64,000 nt of DNA from Thiofilum sp. (GTDB lineage Bacteria; Pseudomonadota; Gammaproteobacteria; Thiotrichales; Thiotrichaceae): assembly GCF_016711335.1 (NCBI RefSeq), contig NZ_JADJTF010000001.1:1612001-1676000 (forward strand). Reading direction: 5' to 3'. A program made the translations under genes and the position numbers. A model generated the notes under the pieces. The model was not told the DNA's origin. It saw only the letters and a list, made by a program, of their open reading frames with translations, and did no database searches. Numbering within the stretch: position 1 is the first letter of the stretch; each line of letters starts with the position of its first letter. This document shows positions 34,933-44,649 of this stretch, in pieces.

Positions 34933-36120
34933 ATGTTCGAGTTGATGGACGCTTTTGAAAAAGGCGCCACCATTAAAGTAATTGGTGTGGGTGGCGGCGG
35001 TGGTAATGCAGTTAAAAACATGCTGGAGTCAGGTATTGAGGGTGTAGATTTCATCTGTGCCAATACTGATGCTCAAGCACTCCACGGCACTGGAGTTAAA
35101 TCAGTTATTCAGTTAGGTAGTGCACTGACCAAAGGTTTAGGCGCAGGCGCTAACCCTGAGGTAGGGCGTGAGGCTGCTCTAGATGATCGTGATCGTATTA
35201 AGGATATGATCAGCGGTAGTGATATGCTGTTTATTACCGCAGGCATGGGAGGTGGCACAGGTACAGGTGCTGCACCCGTAGTAGCAGAGATTGCCCGCGA
35301 TATGGGGATTTTAACGGTTGCAGTAGTGACCAAGCCTTTCCCCTTTGAAGGCACTAAGCGTATGAAGGCAGCCGAATTTGGTATTGCCGAATTAGCTAAG
35401 CATGTCGACTCGCTGATCACCATTCCCAATCAGAAATTACTGACTTCTTTGGGCAAAAATGTTTCTTTATTAGAAGCTTTTAAAGCAGCTAATAATGTAT
35501 TGCTCAATGCAGTACAGGGCATTGCTGAGCTGATTACTCGCCCCGGCTTGATTAACGTCGACTTTGCTGATGTGCGTACCGTTATGTCCGGCATGGGTGT
35601 TTCCATGATGGGTATGGGGCGTGCTCAAGGTGAAGATCGTGCCGCCAAAGCGGCGGCAGCAGCTATTTCTAGCCCGCTATTAGAAGATATTCGCTTAGAT
35701 GGCGCGAAAGGTATTCTAGTTAATATTACCGCAGGCATGGATATGGGTATCCATGAGTTTGAAGAGGTAGGCGAGGTGATTCGCCAGTTTGCTTCAGATG
35801 AGGCTACAGTGGTAGTAGGTACTGTTATCGATCCAGAAATGCGCGATGAAATTCGTGTAACTTTGGTTGCGACGGGTCTAGAGGACAGCCCCTCTAGTGT
35901 GAGCTTAACTCAACGGCAAAATGCCCAACCCCAAGCAGCACAAAGACCCGCAGTAGTAGCACCAGCACCTAGTCGTCAAGACAAAATTCGTACTTTGCGT
36001 CCGGTAGTGATTGATACCAGTGCTGATAATTTGCCAGTCAAAGATCGCAGTAGTAATCGTTCTTATGATCCAGAGCGTATCTTAGATATTCCAGCTTTTT
36101 TGCGTAATCAAGCTGATTAA
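34933..36120 (+). CDS. ftsZ: FtsZ, tubulin-like division GTPase
   Basis: A 395-residue GTPase: MFELMDAFEKGATIKVIGVGGGGGNAV, the tubulin signature GGGTGTGAAP, NVDFADVRTVM, a Gln/Pro/Ala-rich linker, and the C-terminal peptide DIPAFLRNQ that binds FtsA and ZipA. The start at 34933 has AGGAG seven bases upstream; the in-frame extension to 34870 lies inside ftsA and is not FtsZ-like. It is the last gene of the tightly packed dcw run. Confidence 0.98.
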   Translation: MFELMDAFEKGATIKVIGVGGGGGNAVKNMLESGIEGVDFICANTDAQALHGTGVKSVIQLGSALTKGLGAGANPEVGREAALDDRDRIKDMISGSDMLFITAGMGGGTGTGAAPVVAEIARDMGILTVAVVTKPFPFEGTKRMKAAEFGIAELAKHVDSLITIPNQKLLTSLGKNVSLLEAFKAANNVLLNAVQGIAELITRPGLINVDFADVRTVMSGMGVSMMGMGRAQGEDRAAKAAAAAISSPLLEDIRLDGAKGILVNITAGMDMGIHEFEEVGEVIRQFASDEATVVVGTVIDPEMRDEIRVTLVATGLEDSPSSVSLTQRQNAQPQAAQRPAVVAPAPSRQDKIRTLRPVVIDTSADNLPVKDRSSNRSYDPERILDIPAFLRNQAD

Positions 36121-36142
36121 GATAACAACACATGCCCGTGTG

Positions 36143-36164
36143 AGTGGCTGTCAATACAGCCACT
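36143..36164 (+). terminator. Hairpin after ftsZ, possible weak terminator
   Basis: AGTGGCTG pairs with CAGCCACT around a 6-base loop, 22 bp beyond the ftsZ stop and followed only by TTTAAGG. The T-tract is too short for confidence; partial read-through into lpxC would be expected. Confidence 0.4.
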
Positions 36165-36309
36165 TTAAGGCAAGAATAAACCCGACGTGTATAAGCGTTT
36201 AGCACCCTATTCAGCACCCCGTTAATTATGCACGTTACAATTTGTCCCAACTACTGCATGCTTAGTAACTACACACATTAGCACAAACATCTAAGGACAT
36301 TGGGCATTT

Positions 36310-37230
36310 ATGCTGAAACAACGCACTTTAAAACAAGCCGTTTCTACGGTTGGCATTGGCCTGCATTCCGGTAAAAAAGTTTCTATTATCTTGCGTCCAG
36401 CGCCGAGCGATACGGGTATAGTATTTCGTCGTATTGATCTTGGTATGGAGGCTCTCATTGAATTGCATCCAGAGCGAGTGGGGGAGACCATGCTATGTAC
36501 CGCCTTGGTGAACGGTACAGTCAAGGTGTCTACCATTGAGCATTTACTATCTGCGCTAGCCGCCTTAGGTATTGATAATCTCTATGTCGATTTAGATGCG
36601 CTTGAAATTCCTATTATGGATGGGAGTGCTTCGCCTTTTTTATATCTCATCTTATCCGCTGGAATCCAAGAACAGTCAGCACCGAAACGGTTTATTAAAA
36701 TTAAAAAACCAATTACTTATGATAATGGCAAAGGCGCTTGGGCTACTTTAAAACCCTATGATGGTTTTAAGATTAAGTTTGAGATCGACTTTAAACATCC
36801 AGCAGTCGATGCAACGGCACAGTTTTTAGAAGTGGATTTTGCACGGCAAGCCTATGCGAGTGAGATTTCTCGGGCGCGTACTTTTGGCTTTATGCGTGAT
36901 ATTGAAAAATTGCGCTCCTTAAATTTGGGACTAGGCGGAAGCTTGGAAAATGCCATTGTGTTAGATGACTATCGAGTTTTGAATCGAGAAGGCTTGCGCT
37001 ATAGCGATGAGTTTGTGCGCCACAAAATCTTAGACGCAATTGGTGATCTATATACGTTAGGGCACGGCATTATTGGAGCTTATCATGGTTTTAAATCAGG
37101 GCATGCGATTAATAATTTGCTCGTGCGCGAATTACTTAAGCAACGCGAAGCTTGGGACATTGTGACTTTAGGTCATACTCAGAAAGAAAAAGCAATCTTT
37201 GCGGATAACTACACTTTAGCGCCACTCTGA
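36310..37230 (+). CDS. lpxC: LpxC, UDP-3-O-acyl-GlcNAc deacetylase
   Basis: A 306-residue zinc deacetylase of normal length. Zinc and catalytic motifs: STIEHLLSALAALGIDN with the metal histidine, IPIMDGSASPF, and HKILDAIGDLYTLGH providing further ligands, then the catalytic GHAINN histidine. It commits UDP-acyl-GlcNAc to lipid A synthesis, so the organism has a Gram-negative outer membrane. It follows ftsZ by 189 bp as in E. coli and Pseudomonas. Confidence 0.97.
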   Translation: MLKQRTLKQAVSTVGIGLHSGKKVSIILRPAPSDTGIVFRRIDLGMEALIELHPERVGETMLCTALVNGTVKVSTIEHLLSALAALGIDNLYVDLDALEIPIMDGSASPFLYLILSAGIQEQSAPKRFIKIKKPITYDNGKGAWATLKPYDGFKIKFEIDFKHPAVDATAQFLEVDFARQAYASEISRARTFGFMRDIEKLRSLNLGLGGSLENAIVLDDYRVLNREGLRYSDEFVRHKILDAIGDLYTLGHGIIGAYHGFKSGHAINNLLVRELLKQREAWDIVTLGHTQKEKAIFADNYTLAPL

Positions 37231-37254
37231 GGTCATTAAATTTTAAGCATCATG

Positions 37255-37683
37255 CTAAGCCTGAAGCAAAGTAGGCTCAGTAATCGCTTCAGCTAAACGC
37301 CCTAACGCCATACCTAAGTCTTTATCCGGTATATCGGAAGCAATACTTTTCATAATAGTAAGAGTCTGGAGTGATGCTTTTGCACGCTTTGGTGGTCGAG
37401 TAGGTAGATACAGCGGTAAACTTAAAAGCTTGATCTCTACTTGGCTTAAGTTGAGGTGTAAAGTAAGGTTTAATGTTTTGCAGATTTTCTTGCGTAAAAA
37501 GCGCGCTTGTGTAGCCAATACCACATCATCGGTCATTAACAGTAAAGTATTTCTTTGAATAATAGGCCAGATACGATGAGGTTCAGAAATAGGCAATAAA
37601 GGTTGCAAAGATGCCGTGATTTGGTCAATTTCTACCAGTCTTTCCTGTAGTTGTGGATACATTGAGATATAAGCTTTTTTCAT
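37255..37683 (-). CDS. dciA: DUF721/DciA-like protein, predicted DnaB loader
   Basis: About 142 residues. The pattern RIWPIIQRNTLLLMTDDVVLATQARFLRKKI matches the DUF721 (DciA) core, and these genes commonly lie opposite the lpxC-secA interval in gammaproteobacteria. DciA is the ancestral loader of DnaB, present where DnaC is absent. The start is placed at the ATG at 37683; a TTG seven codons upstream also fits. The C-terminal half shows no further motif. It converges with lpxC (24 bp). Confidence 0.65.
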   Translation of the reverse strand: MKKAYISMYPQLQERLVEIDQITASLQPLLPISEPHRIWPIIQRNTLLLMTDDVVLATQARFLRKKICKTLNLTLHLNLSQVEIKLLSLPLYLPTRPPKRAKASLQTLTIMKSIASDIPDKDLGMALGRLAEAITEPTLLQA

Positions 37684-38465
37684 AACTGACCAAATAAAAT
37701 TCAAGCATGCTAAGTAAGCACAAGTATCATTTTGCTGAAAAGCAATCCACCTACACAGGGCGCGTGTTAGCCTAAAACTAATGTTTTCTTTAAGTGATTA
37801 GGGACTACAATGAGTAGTATTTGCTATTAATACAGCAACTTATGAAATTTGACCCGCGTTTACCTTCTTTTCAAGAAGGATAGTATAAGATAGTAGCGAG
37901 TTGATTGGCGACCCCTCACTGACTATCTGCCTTTAACACTACTCACCTTCGCTTCACTCGTCAACGTAGTATTTTCGATAGCTTTTATTAATTATTTGTA
38001 AGGTAGTCGATGAAAGCATTCGCTGCTATTGGGCATCCGCTACAGCACTAGGTTTTGAGGGGAAAAGCTAGTTTTTCACCACCTGTTAGGAGCAAGGATT
38101 AACTTTTGCAGGGCTTGACAACGATCAGATAAATAACAGTTAGTGAGTATGAGTTGAGTGACTTGAAATTCATGATTTATACATTGCCAATTAATTCACA
38201 CTACGTCTATGCTTTTACGTTAGAATTCAGCCGCAAAAGAGGAGGTGTAGTGATATAGCCTCTTTACAGGTTGATAATCAGCCATATTACATACAGATGC
38301 TAACCGTTTAGCCATTATTAGATGCTAAGGCTTGTATTTGCCAAGGGCAGACCCATATATAAAGTCTTAGACGTTCAGCTTACTCAAGCAATATAATCTT
38401 GACCTTTAAGTGATATGGCGCTGTTTCCACCCAGTTAGGTGGATGAATAGGAGATAATAAAGCAA
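37684..38465. other. Long intergenic region upstream of secA
   Basis: A 782-bp gap between divergent dciA and secA. I find no open frame resembling SecM, the secretion monitor that precedes secA in enteric bacteria. A short hairpin (AAAGAGG near 38238 with CCTCTTT near 38259) and the hairpin at 38426-38443 are present; the remainder is AT-rich with no recognisable element. Confidence 0.5.
38426..38443 (+). promoter_or_regulatory. Hairpin immediately upstream of the secA ribosome site
   Basis: TCCACC pairs with GGTGGA around loop CAGTTA, five bases before the AGGAG of secA. Such placement could hide or expose the ribosome site; no function is shown. Confidence 0.35.
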
Positions 38466-41180
38466 ATGCTCGGTTCTGTTGCCAAAAAATTGTTCGGAAG
38501 TCGGAATGACCGACTGATTAAGGGATACTCAAAAGTTGTCAAAATCATCAATGGCTTAGAGGATAAGTTTGTTGCTCTGACGGATGAGCAATTAAAGGCA
38601 AAAACCACAGAATTTCGCGCCCGCTACGCTAAGGGTGAAACCTTAGATGCCTTACTACCAGAAGCCTTTGCTACCGTGCGTGAGGCCAGTAAACGGGTGT
38701 TAGGCATGCGCCATTATGATGTGCAATTAATCGGCGGTATGGTGCTGCATGATGGCAAAATTGCTGAGATGCGCACGGGCGAGGGTAAAACTTTAGTCGC
38801 TACCTTAACAGCCTACCTCAATGCGCTCTCTAGCAAAGGGGTGCATGTTATTACAGTGAATGACTATCTAGCCCAACGTGACGCTACGATGATGTCTAAA
38901 CTGTACGGTTTCTTAGGTTTAACCACGGGCGTGATTATCAGTGAACTCGATTCCAATCAGCGCCGTAATTCTTACAGTGCCGATATTACCTATGGAACGA
39001 ATAATGAATTTGGTTTCGATTATTTACGCGACAATATGGCGTTTAGTAAAGAGGAGCGGGTGCAACGTGAACTCAACTATGCCATTGTCGACGAGGTTGA
39101 CTCGATTCTGATTGATGAGGCACGGACTCCGTTAATTATTTCTGGTCCAAGCCAAGATGCGTCAGACTTATATCGTGCCTTAGATGCTATTGTCCCCAAA
39201 CTCAAGCGTAAAGCCGGCGGTGAAAAAGATGAAGGTGAGGGCGATTATTATGTGGACGAAAAAGCCCGCCAAGTTTATCTCACCGAAGATGGACAAGAAT
39301 ATGCCGAGCAGTTATTGCAAGAGGCTGGTGTATTAGTCGACGGTGCAGGTTTATATGATGCTGCCAGTATCACTATCCTACATCATCTCAATGCCGCACT
39401 CCGCGCCCACTCTTTGTTCCAACGCAATGTCGATTACATCGTTCGTGACAACAAGATCGTCATTGTGGATGAGTTTACTGGACGCACTATGCCCGGTCGC
39501 CGTTGGTCAGAGGGGTTACATCAAGCGATTGAGGCGAAGGAAGGGGTGGATATTCAGGCTGAAAATCAAACCTTAGCCTCGATTACCTTCCAAAACTATT
39601 TCCGCCTCTATAAAAAACTCTCTGGTATGACCGGTACGGCCGATACCGAAGCCTTTGAGTTACAACAAATTTATAAGCTTGAAGTCGTCGTTATTCCTAC
39701 TAATAAGCCTATGATTCGGATCGATTCTAATGATTTGATCTATATGACTATCGGTGAAAAGTACGACGCGATTATTAAAGATATTCAGCAGTGTGTAGAA
39801 AAAGGTCGCCCTGTGCTAGTAGGTACGGCGTCTATTGAAAACTCGGAATTAGTCTCAGATAAACTAAAAGCGCTGCGTATTCCTCACGAAGTACTTAATG
39901 CTAAGCAACACGAGCGTGAGGCACATATTATCGCCAATGCGGGGCGTCCCGGCGCTGTTACGATTGCGACCAATATGGCAGGTCGTGGTACAGACATTAT
40001 GCTAGGGGGCAGTGTTGAAGAAGAGCTAAATATGTTGGGTGATAATCGCACCCCTGAAGCGGTAGAAAAAATTAGAGCGATGTGGAAAAAGCGCCATGAT
40101 GCGGTGATTGCCTCAGGTGGTTTGCATATTGTGGGTACTGAGCGCCATGAGTCACGTCGTATCGATAACCAGCTACGTGGACGGTCGGGGCGTCAAGGTG
40201 ATCCAGGTTCATCACGTTTTTACCTGTCACTTGAAGATAATCTGATGCGTATTTTTGCCTCTGACCGAGTAAAGGGTTTGATGCAAAAACTCGGTATGGA
40301 AAAAGGGCAAGCGATTGAAGCAGGGCTAGTCTCACGCTCGATTGAAAGTGCTCAGGCGAAAGTGGAAGCGCATAACTATGATATTCGTAAGCACTTACTC
40401 GAATACGATGATGTTGCTAATGATCAGCGCAAGGTCATTTACGAACAACGTTCAGACCTATTAGAAGTACAAGATATTCAGGACATGATTAACTCTATTC
40501 GAGTTGATGTGGTGGATAGTACTATCAGTAAACATATTCCAGCCGGTAGTGTTCCAGAGCAATGGGATATTCCTGGTTTAGAAAAGCAGCTAAATGAAGA
40601 GTTTGCTTTAGCTTTACCCGTTCAGCAGTGGCTAGATACGGATAAAAATCTTTATGAAGAAACCTTGCGTGAACGCATTCAAACTGAGGTTGAGCAGACT
40701 ATAAAGGCTAAAGAAACGCTCATTGGTTCTGAAAGTATGCGCCGCTTGGAGCGTGAAGTGATGCTGCATATTTTAGATTCGCATTGGAAAGATCACTTAG
40801 CCGCTATGGATTACTTGCGCCAAAGTGTAGGCTTACGAGGCTATGCGCAAAAGAATCCTAAACAAGAATACAAGCGTGAAGCGTTTGAAATGTTCCAAGA
40901 AATGTTGGAGCGGATTAAACATGAGGTGATTTCGTTCTTAGCCCGCATTCAGGTCAATACCACAGCGCCTGAGCCAGAACCAACACCTGAGCCACAATAT
41001 CGTCATTATTCCCATCCGCGTGTAGCCAGTGCGCTCCAAGTGGAAGAGGACGATGAGGTAGTTGATGCCATGACACCGGAAAAGCCTTATCGCCCTGACA
41101 AAACTAAAGTAGGGCGCAATGATCCCTGTCCTTGTGGTTCAGGCAAAAAATATAAACAATGTCACGGTCAATTGGCTTAA
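38466..41180 (+). CDS. secA: SecA, preprotein translocase ATPase
   Basis: A 904-residue motor of full length: Walker A MRTGEGKTLV, DEVDSILIDEARTPLI, NMAGRGTDIMLGG, GLHIVGTERHESRRIDNQLRGR, and the C-terminal zinc motif CPCGSGKKYKQCHG that binds SecB and ribosomes. It drives unfolded proteins through SecYEG. An AGGAG lies 12 bases before the ATG, a rather long spacing. It is followed by argJ after 12 bp. Confidence 0.98.
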   Translation: MLGSVAKKLFGSRNDRLIKGYSKVVKIINGLEDKFVALTDEQLKAKTTEFRARYAKGETLDALLPEAFATVREASKRVLGMRHYDVQLIGGMVLHDGKIAEMRTGEGKTLVATLTAYLNALSSKGVHVITVNDYLAQRDATMMSKLYGFLGLTTGVIISELDSNQRRNSYSADITYGTNNEFGFDYLRDNMAFSKEERVQRELNYAIVDEVDSILIDEARTPLIISGPSQDASDLYRALDAIVPKLKRKAGGEKDEGEGDYYVDEKARQVYLTEDGQEYAEQLLQEAGVLVDGAGLYDAASITILHHLNAALRAHSLFQRNVDYIVRDNKIVIVDEFTGRTMPGRRWSEGLHQAIEAKEGVDIQAENQTLASITFQNYFRLYKKLSGMTGTADTEAFELQQIYKLEVVVIPTNKPMIRIDSNDLIYMTIGEKYDAIIKDIQQCVEKGRPVLVGTASIENSELVSDKLKALRIPHEVLNAKQHEREAHIIANAGRPGAVTIATNMAGRGTDIMLGGSVEEELNMLGDNRTPEAVEKIRAMWKKRHDAVIASGGLHIVGTERHESRRIDNQLRGRSGRQGDPGSSRFYLSLEDNLMRIFASDRVKGLMQKLGMEKGQAIEAGLVSRSIESAQAKVEAHNYDIRKHLLEYDDVANDQRKVIYEQRSDLLEVQDIQDMINSIRVDVVDSTISKHIPAGSVPEQWDIPGLEKQLNEEFALALPVQQWLDTDKNLYEETLRERIQTEVEQTIKAKETLIGSESMRRLEREVMLHILDSHWKDHLAAMDYLRQSVGLRGYAQKNPKQEYKREAFEMFQEMLERIKHEVISFLARIQVNTTAPEPEPTPEPQYRHYSHPRVASALQVEEDDEVVDAMTPEKPYRPDKTKVGRNDPCPCGSGKKYKQCHGQLA

Positions 41181-41192
41181 AAGGGGCATAGT

Positions 41193-42401
41193 ATGGCTGT
41201 TCATTTATCAGTTCCAGAGTTTTTATTACCTATTAAAGGTATTCGTTTAGCTACGATCAATGCGGGCATTCGTTATAAAAATCGTGATGATATGGTGCTC
41301 ATTGAGGCTGCTGAAGGTAGTAGCGTAGCTGCCGTATTTACGCGTAATGCTTTTTGTGCCGCACCGGTTACGGTAGCAAGAGCACATCTGGCACAAGCCC
41401 CAATTCGCTATTTAATGATTAATGCAGGTAATGCGAATGCAGGTACGGGTAGTGAGGGCTTAGCCGCAGCCACCACTACTTGTGAAGCTTTAGCACAAGT
41501 AGCGGGGGTGAATACTAATCAAGTATTGCCTTTCTCCACGGGTGTGATCGGTGTGCAATTACCGGTGGCAAAAGTCACTTCAGCGTTGCCGGAGCTAGTT
41601 GCCTCGCTCACTGAAGATAATTGGATGAAAGCTGCACGCGCAATTATGACCACGGATACTCTGCCCAAAGGGATTAGTAAACAGGTCAGTATAGGCGGGC
41701 AAACCATTACTATCACGGGGATAGCTAAGGGCGCGGGCATGATTCATCCCAATATGGCTACGATGTTGAGCTATATTGCGACGGATGCTCAAGTAGAGGC
41801 TAGCTTTTTACAACAAACGCTGAGCAGCGTGGTAGACGATACCTTTAACTGTATCACTATAGACGGCGATACTTCGACTAATGATGCTTTAGTGTTGATT
41901 GCAACAGGGGCATCAGGGGTAGCGGTAGGCGAAAATGAATTAGCAACTTTCCACGCGGCACTAAAAGAGGTTTGCCTATTCCTCGCTCAAGCGATTGTTC
42001 GCGATGGTGAGGGCGCTACTAAATTTATCGATGTTCAAGTAGAACAAGCACGTAGTCGGGAAGAAGCGCACACGGTTGCTAATACGGTGGCTCTATCTCC
42101 TTTAGTCAAGACCGCACTCTTTGCTAGTGACCCTAATTGGGGACGCATTTTAGCCGCAGTAGGGCGTAGTCCGATTGATAGCTTAGATGTGAGCCGTATT
42201 AGTATCTATTTAGGCGATACGCTGCTGGTGAAAGGGGGGCAACCTTCACCGGATTATACTGAGGCTCAAGGTCAAGCCGAAACTAAAAAAGACGAGATTA
42301 AAATTCGTATTAGCTTAGGTCGAGGTGATGCAGTCGCCAATGTGTGGACTTGTGATTTCTCCTTTGATTACGTGAAAATCAATGCAGAATACCGCAGCTA
42401 A
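41193..42401 (+). CDS. argJ: ArgJ, bifunctional ornithine/glutamate N-acetyltransferase
   Basis: A 402-residue Ntn-fold enzyme with the self-cleavage and nucleophile site HPNMATML, NAGNANAGTG, TDTLPKG, and the C-terminal DPNWGRILAA. It moves the acetyl group from N-acetylornithine to glutamate in arginine synthesis; whether it also makes N-acetylglutamate from acetyl-CoA cannot be read from sequence. It is cotranscribed with secA and mutT by spacing (12 bp, and a 20-bp overlap). Confidence 0.95.
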   Translation: MAVHLSVPEFLLPIKGIRLATINAGIRYKNRDDMVLIEAAEGSSVAAVFTRNAFCAAPVTVARAHLAQAPIRYLMINAGNANAGTGSEGLAAATTTCEALAQVAGVNTNQVLPFSTGVIGVQLPVAKVTSALPELVASLTEDNWMKAARAIMTTDTLPKGISKQVSIGGQTITITGIAKGAGMIHPNMATMLSYIATDAQVEASFLQQTLSSVVDDTFNCITIDGDTSTNDALVLIATGASGVAVGENELATFHAALKEVCLFLAQAIVRDGEGATKFIDVQVEQARSREEAHTVANTVALSPLVKTALFASDPNWGRILAAVGRSPIDSLDVSRISIYLGDTLLVKGGQPSPDYTEAQGQAETKKDEIKIRISLGRGDAVANVWTCDFSFDYVKINAEYRS

Positions 42402-42807
42402 TTTACCCATCATCCATGTTGTGGCGGCTATTATTGTGAGTCCTGATAGTCGCCAAGTGCTCTTGGCTAAACGTCCTAGTCATAAGCATCAAGGCGGTAA
42501 GTGGGAGTTTCCGGGTGGAAAGGTAGAGCCTAATGAATTAGCCACTCATGCTCTGGCGCGTGAGTTAGCTGAGGAATTAGGGATTGATACCCAGCCACAC
42601 GAGATGCATCTTTTTCAAGAGATACATCATACTTATCCAGAAAAGCAGGTGCATTTAGAGTTTTGGTGGGTAAAGGCTTTTAGTGGAGTTCCACAGGGTT
42701 TAGAGGGTCAAACAATACAATGGTTTGCTTGGGCTGACTTAAGCAGTCTAGTGTTTCCTGAAGCCAACCAGCCAATTGTAAAGCGTTTAGTTGCTCAAAA
42801 TAATTAG
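42382..42807 (+). CDS. mutT: MutT-like Nudix hydrolase (8-oxo-dGTP diphosphatase)
   Basis: A 141-residue Nudix protein with a complete Nudix box from residue 45 (GGKVEPNE...RELAEELGI). The KWEFPGGKVE lead-in and LEFWWVKAF are close to MutT, which sanitises oxidised dGTP. The gene overlaps argJ by 20 bases. The secA-(argJ)-mutT order is common in gammaproteobacteria. A second role in thiamine salvage, seen in fused relatives, is not indicated. Confidence 0.9.
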   Translation: MQNTAANLPIIHVVAAIIVSPDSRQVLLAKRPSHKHQGGKWEFPGGKVEPNELATHALARELAEELGIDTQPHEMHLFQEIHHTYPEKQVHLEFWWVKAFSGVPQGLEGQTIQWFAWADLSSLVFPEANQPIVKRLVAQNN

Positions 42808-42812
42808 TTATT

Positions 42813-42828
42813 CTGAGCAACTGCTCAG
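42813..42828. other. Small hairpin between convergent mutT and the DUF465-like gene
   Basis: CTGAGC pairs with GCTCAG around AACT just past the mutT stop. There is no T-tract on either side, so its role in termination is uncertain. Confidence 0.3.
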
Positions 42829-42856
42829 CCCTTAATGGTGCTCTCTGTGAGGTAGG

Positions 42857-43066
42857 TTAAGCATTCATATCGGGTATGAGAGCGCTATTGATTTTTTGAA
42901 TCATATCTTTGATGTGTAGCTTGCGTTTTTTCAAGCGCGAGACTAAAAGCTGGTCATAAACACCTTCAAGCATTAAAGCAGCAATTTGCTCATCAAGCTC
43001 ACGATGTTCACAGCGTAGTTTGACTAGCTGTGCACGTAATTCATGTTGGGGTTGTTGGGTTAGCAT
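42857..43066 (-). CDS. Small DUF465/YdcH-like coiled-coil protein
   Basis: About 69 residues. The pattern LRAQLVKLRCEHRELDEQIAAL...LLVSRLKKRKLHIKDMI matches the DUF465 signature (HxxLDxxI, then RLKKxKLxLKD). Such proteins are short helical hairpins of unknown function. The ATG at 43066 is chosen; a GTG at 43093, 3 bp after the preceding gene, is an alternative that would add nine residues. No convincing ribosome site is seen for either. Confidence 0.75.
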   Translation of the reverse strand: MLTQQPQHELRAQLVKLRCEHRELDEQIAALMLEGVYDQLLVSRLKKRKLHIKDMIQKINSALIPDMNA

Positions 43067-43095
43067 AAGCAAGCATAAAGAGTATGAGGGCACAT

Positions 43096-44649
43096 TTATT
43101 TCAGTAAAGTACGACGTTTTTCTTTATAACGAATGACCACCTTTTTATCTGGGTTAACCGTTTTAGTGGGCATGTAATCAGTCTGATTTTCCCAGTCACC
43201 GATAGCATAAGGGGCGTCATGAGTTAAGGTTGAGGGCATGCGCATACCGTGGTCGGAACGCTTACGCACAGGGTTATTGGTACTAGGCGCACCACCATTG
43301 CCATTAGTACGTCCATAGGTGCTTTTACGGTCGTTCATAGCTGGATTAGTACGACGTTCGTTTTGATAGTTATTTTGTCCTTGACCTTGCCCCTGGCTGT
43401 GGTTAGCACGCGGAGGACGGGTATCACGGTCGCGGGTGTCACTACCATTATTAGTGCGTACTGGACGTTTTGCATGCGGCTGCTGAGAGCTGTGTGCATT
43501 ACGCGAGTCGCGTTCAGGTTTATTGCGATTGATAGCTCGGTTAGAGGGTTCTAGACCTGCAATAGTACGCTGCTCAAAGGCTTCACCTAAGTATTCTTCA
43601 ATCTTTTTAAGTGGTTCACGCTCTTGACGACCGACTAACATAACAATAGGCACGATGCTAGGTTCATCTAAAAACTCTTGTAGACGACTGACATAATGCT
43701 CGACTTTTTCGGGTACATCAAAATGAATGACCCGTTCCCCACCATTAATTTCAGCCTGAATGCCTTCTTGATCAGCCACAATCAGAATAGGACAGGCTTC
43801 TGTATTACGTTCTTCTTCAGCTAATAAATGCACCGCGTCCGCTGTATGACCATGGTTAGCTAGACTATCAGCGAGTGATTTAGCAGTTTTAGCATTAACG
43901 GTATAAATAATAGTAGGAACTACCTGACGTTGATCTAATAAATGATCCATCAGGGCAATTTTATGGGTATAGTCATCAGCGAAATAAACGTGTTGCTTGA
44001 GTTGCAGTAATTGAGTTTTTTCGTCCTGAATCGTGATTTCTTCAGCGCCTGTTAGAATCTGTCTAGCATAAGGCGTGACCTGCTCATCATGGCGCACAAA
44101 GGCAATAATCGGATAGGGAGTGGTACGTTGAGCTAGGATTTTATCAATTAAATTATGTAAGCCTTTTTTGTAAATTGCAGTGAGGTCATCAATAATCAGC
44201 ATCTCTAAGTTATTAAAACTCGCTTTATTATTGTCCACTAAGTCATTCAACCGCCCAGGAGTTGCAATCATTAAATCCAAGGGACGACGTAATAGGCGCA
44301 TTTGGGGCTGATACGGACGACCGCTTACAATAAAGCCTGTGCGGATTTGTTGTTCACCCAACAGACGTTTAATAGTGTAGGTAATTTGGTTAACTCGATC
44401 ACGCCGTGAAGTGAGGATTAACACACGCGCTCCTCGATGGTCTTCTAAGGGATTGGATAAGACGTAACTAATCGCAGGTATCAAAAATGATCCTGTTTTC
44501 CCAGAAGCCGATTGTGTCCATACCAGTACACTACTGCCCTTATTGATACAAGGAATCAGTTGTTGTTGTAACTCGGTAGGATGTTCATAACCAGCGGCTT
44601 GTACGCTAGTTACAAATTCTTTATTTAAACCTAAATCCTCAAAAGACAA
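43096..44649 (-). CDS. DEAD-box-like protein with degenerate helicase motifs and disordered Arg/Asn/Gly-rich tail
   Basis: A 517-residue protein with the two RecA-like domains of a DEAD-box RNA helicase. The Q motif (FEDLGLN, PTELQ), Walker A (SASGKT, Lys51) and TPGRL (130-134) survive. The others are lost: PTREL is TSRRD, DEAD is DDLT (154-157), SAT is replaced near 184, motif V is ADQEGIQAE, and HRIGRTGR is HYVSRLQEF (318-326). ATP might bind, but unwinding is unlikely. Residues 370-505 are a low-complexity Asn/Arg/Gln/Gly tail with GQGQGQ, suggesting RNA binding or condensate formation. The start is a TTG with GGGGAG eight bases upstream; an out-of-frame ATG lies between them. Confidence 0.8.
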   Translation of the reverse strand: MSFEDLGLNKEFVTSVQAAGYEHPTELQQQLIPCINKGSSVLVWTQSASGKTGSFLIPAISYVLSNPLEDHRGARVLILTSRRDRVNQITYTIKRLLGEQQIRTGFIVSGRPYQPQMRLLRRPLDLMIATPGRLNDLVDNNKASFNNLEMLIIDDLTAIYKKGLHNLIDKILAQRTTPYPIIAFVRHDEQVTPYARQILTGAEEITIQDEKTQLLQLKQHVYFADDYTHKIALMDHLLDQRQVVPTIIYTVNAKTAKSLADSLANHGHTADAVHLLAEEERNTEACPILIVADQEGIQAEINGGERVIHFDVPEKVEHYVSRLQEFLDEPSIVPIVMLVGRQEREPLKKIEEYLGEAFEQRTIAGLEPSNRAINRNKPERDSRNAHSSQQPHAKRPVRTNNGSDTRDRDTRPPRANHSQGQGQGQNNYQNERRTNPAMNDRKSTYGRTNGNGGAPSTNNPVRKRSDHGMRMPSTLTHDAPYAIGDWENQTDYMPTKTVNPDKKVVIRYKEKRRTLLK

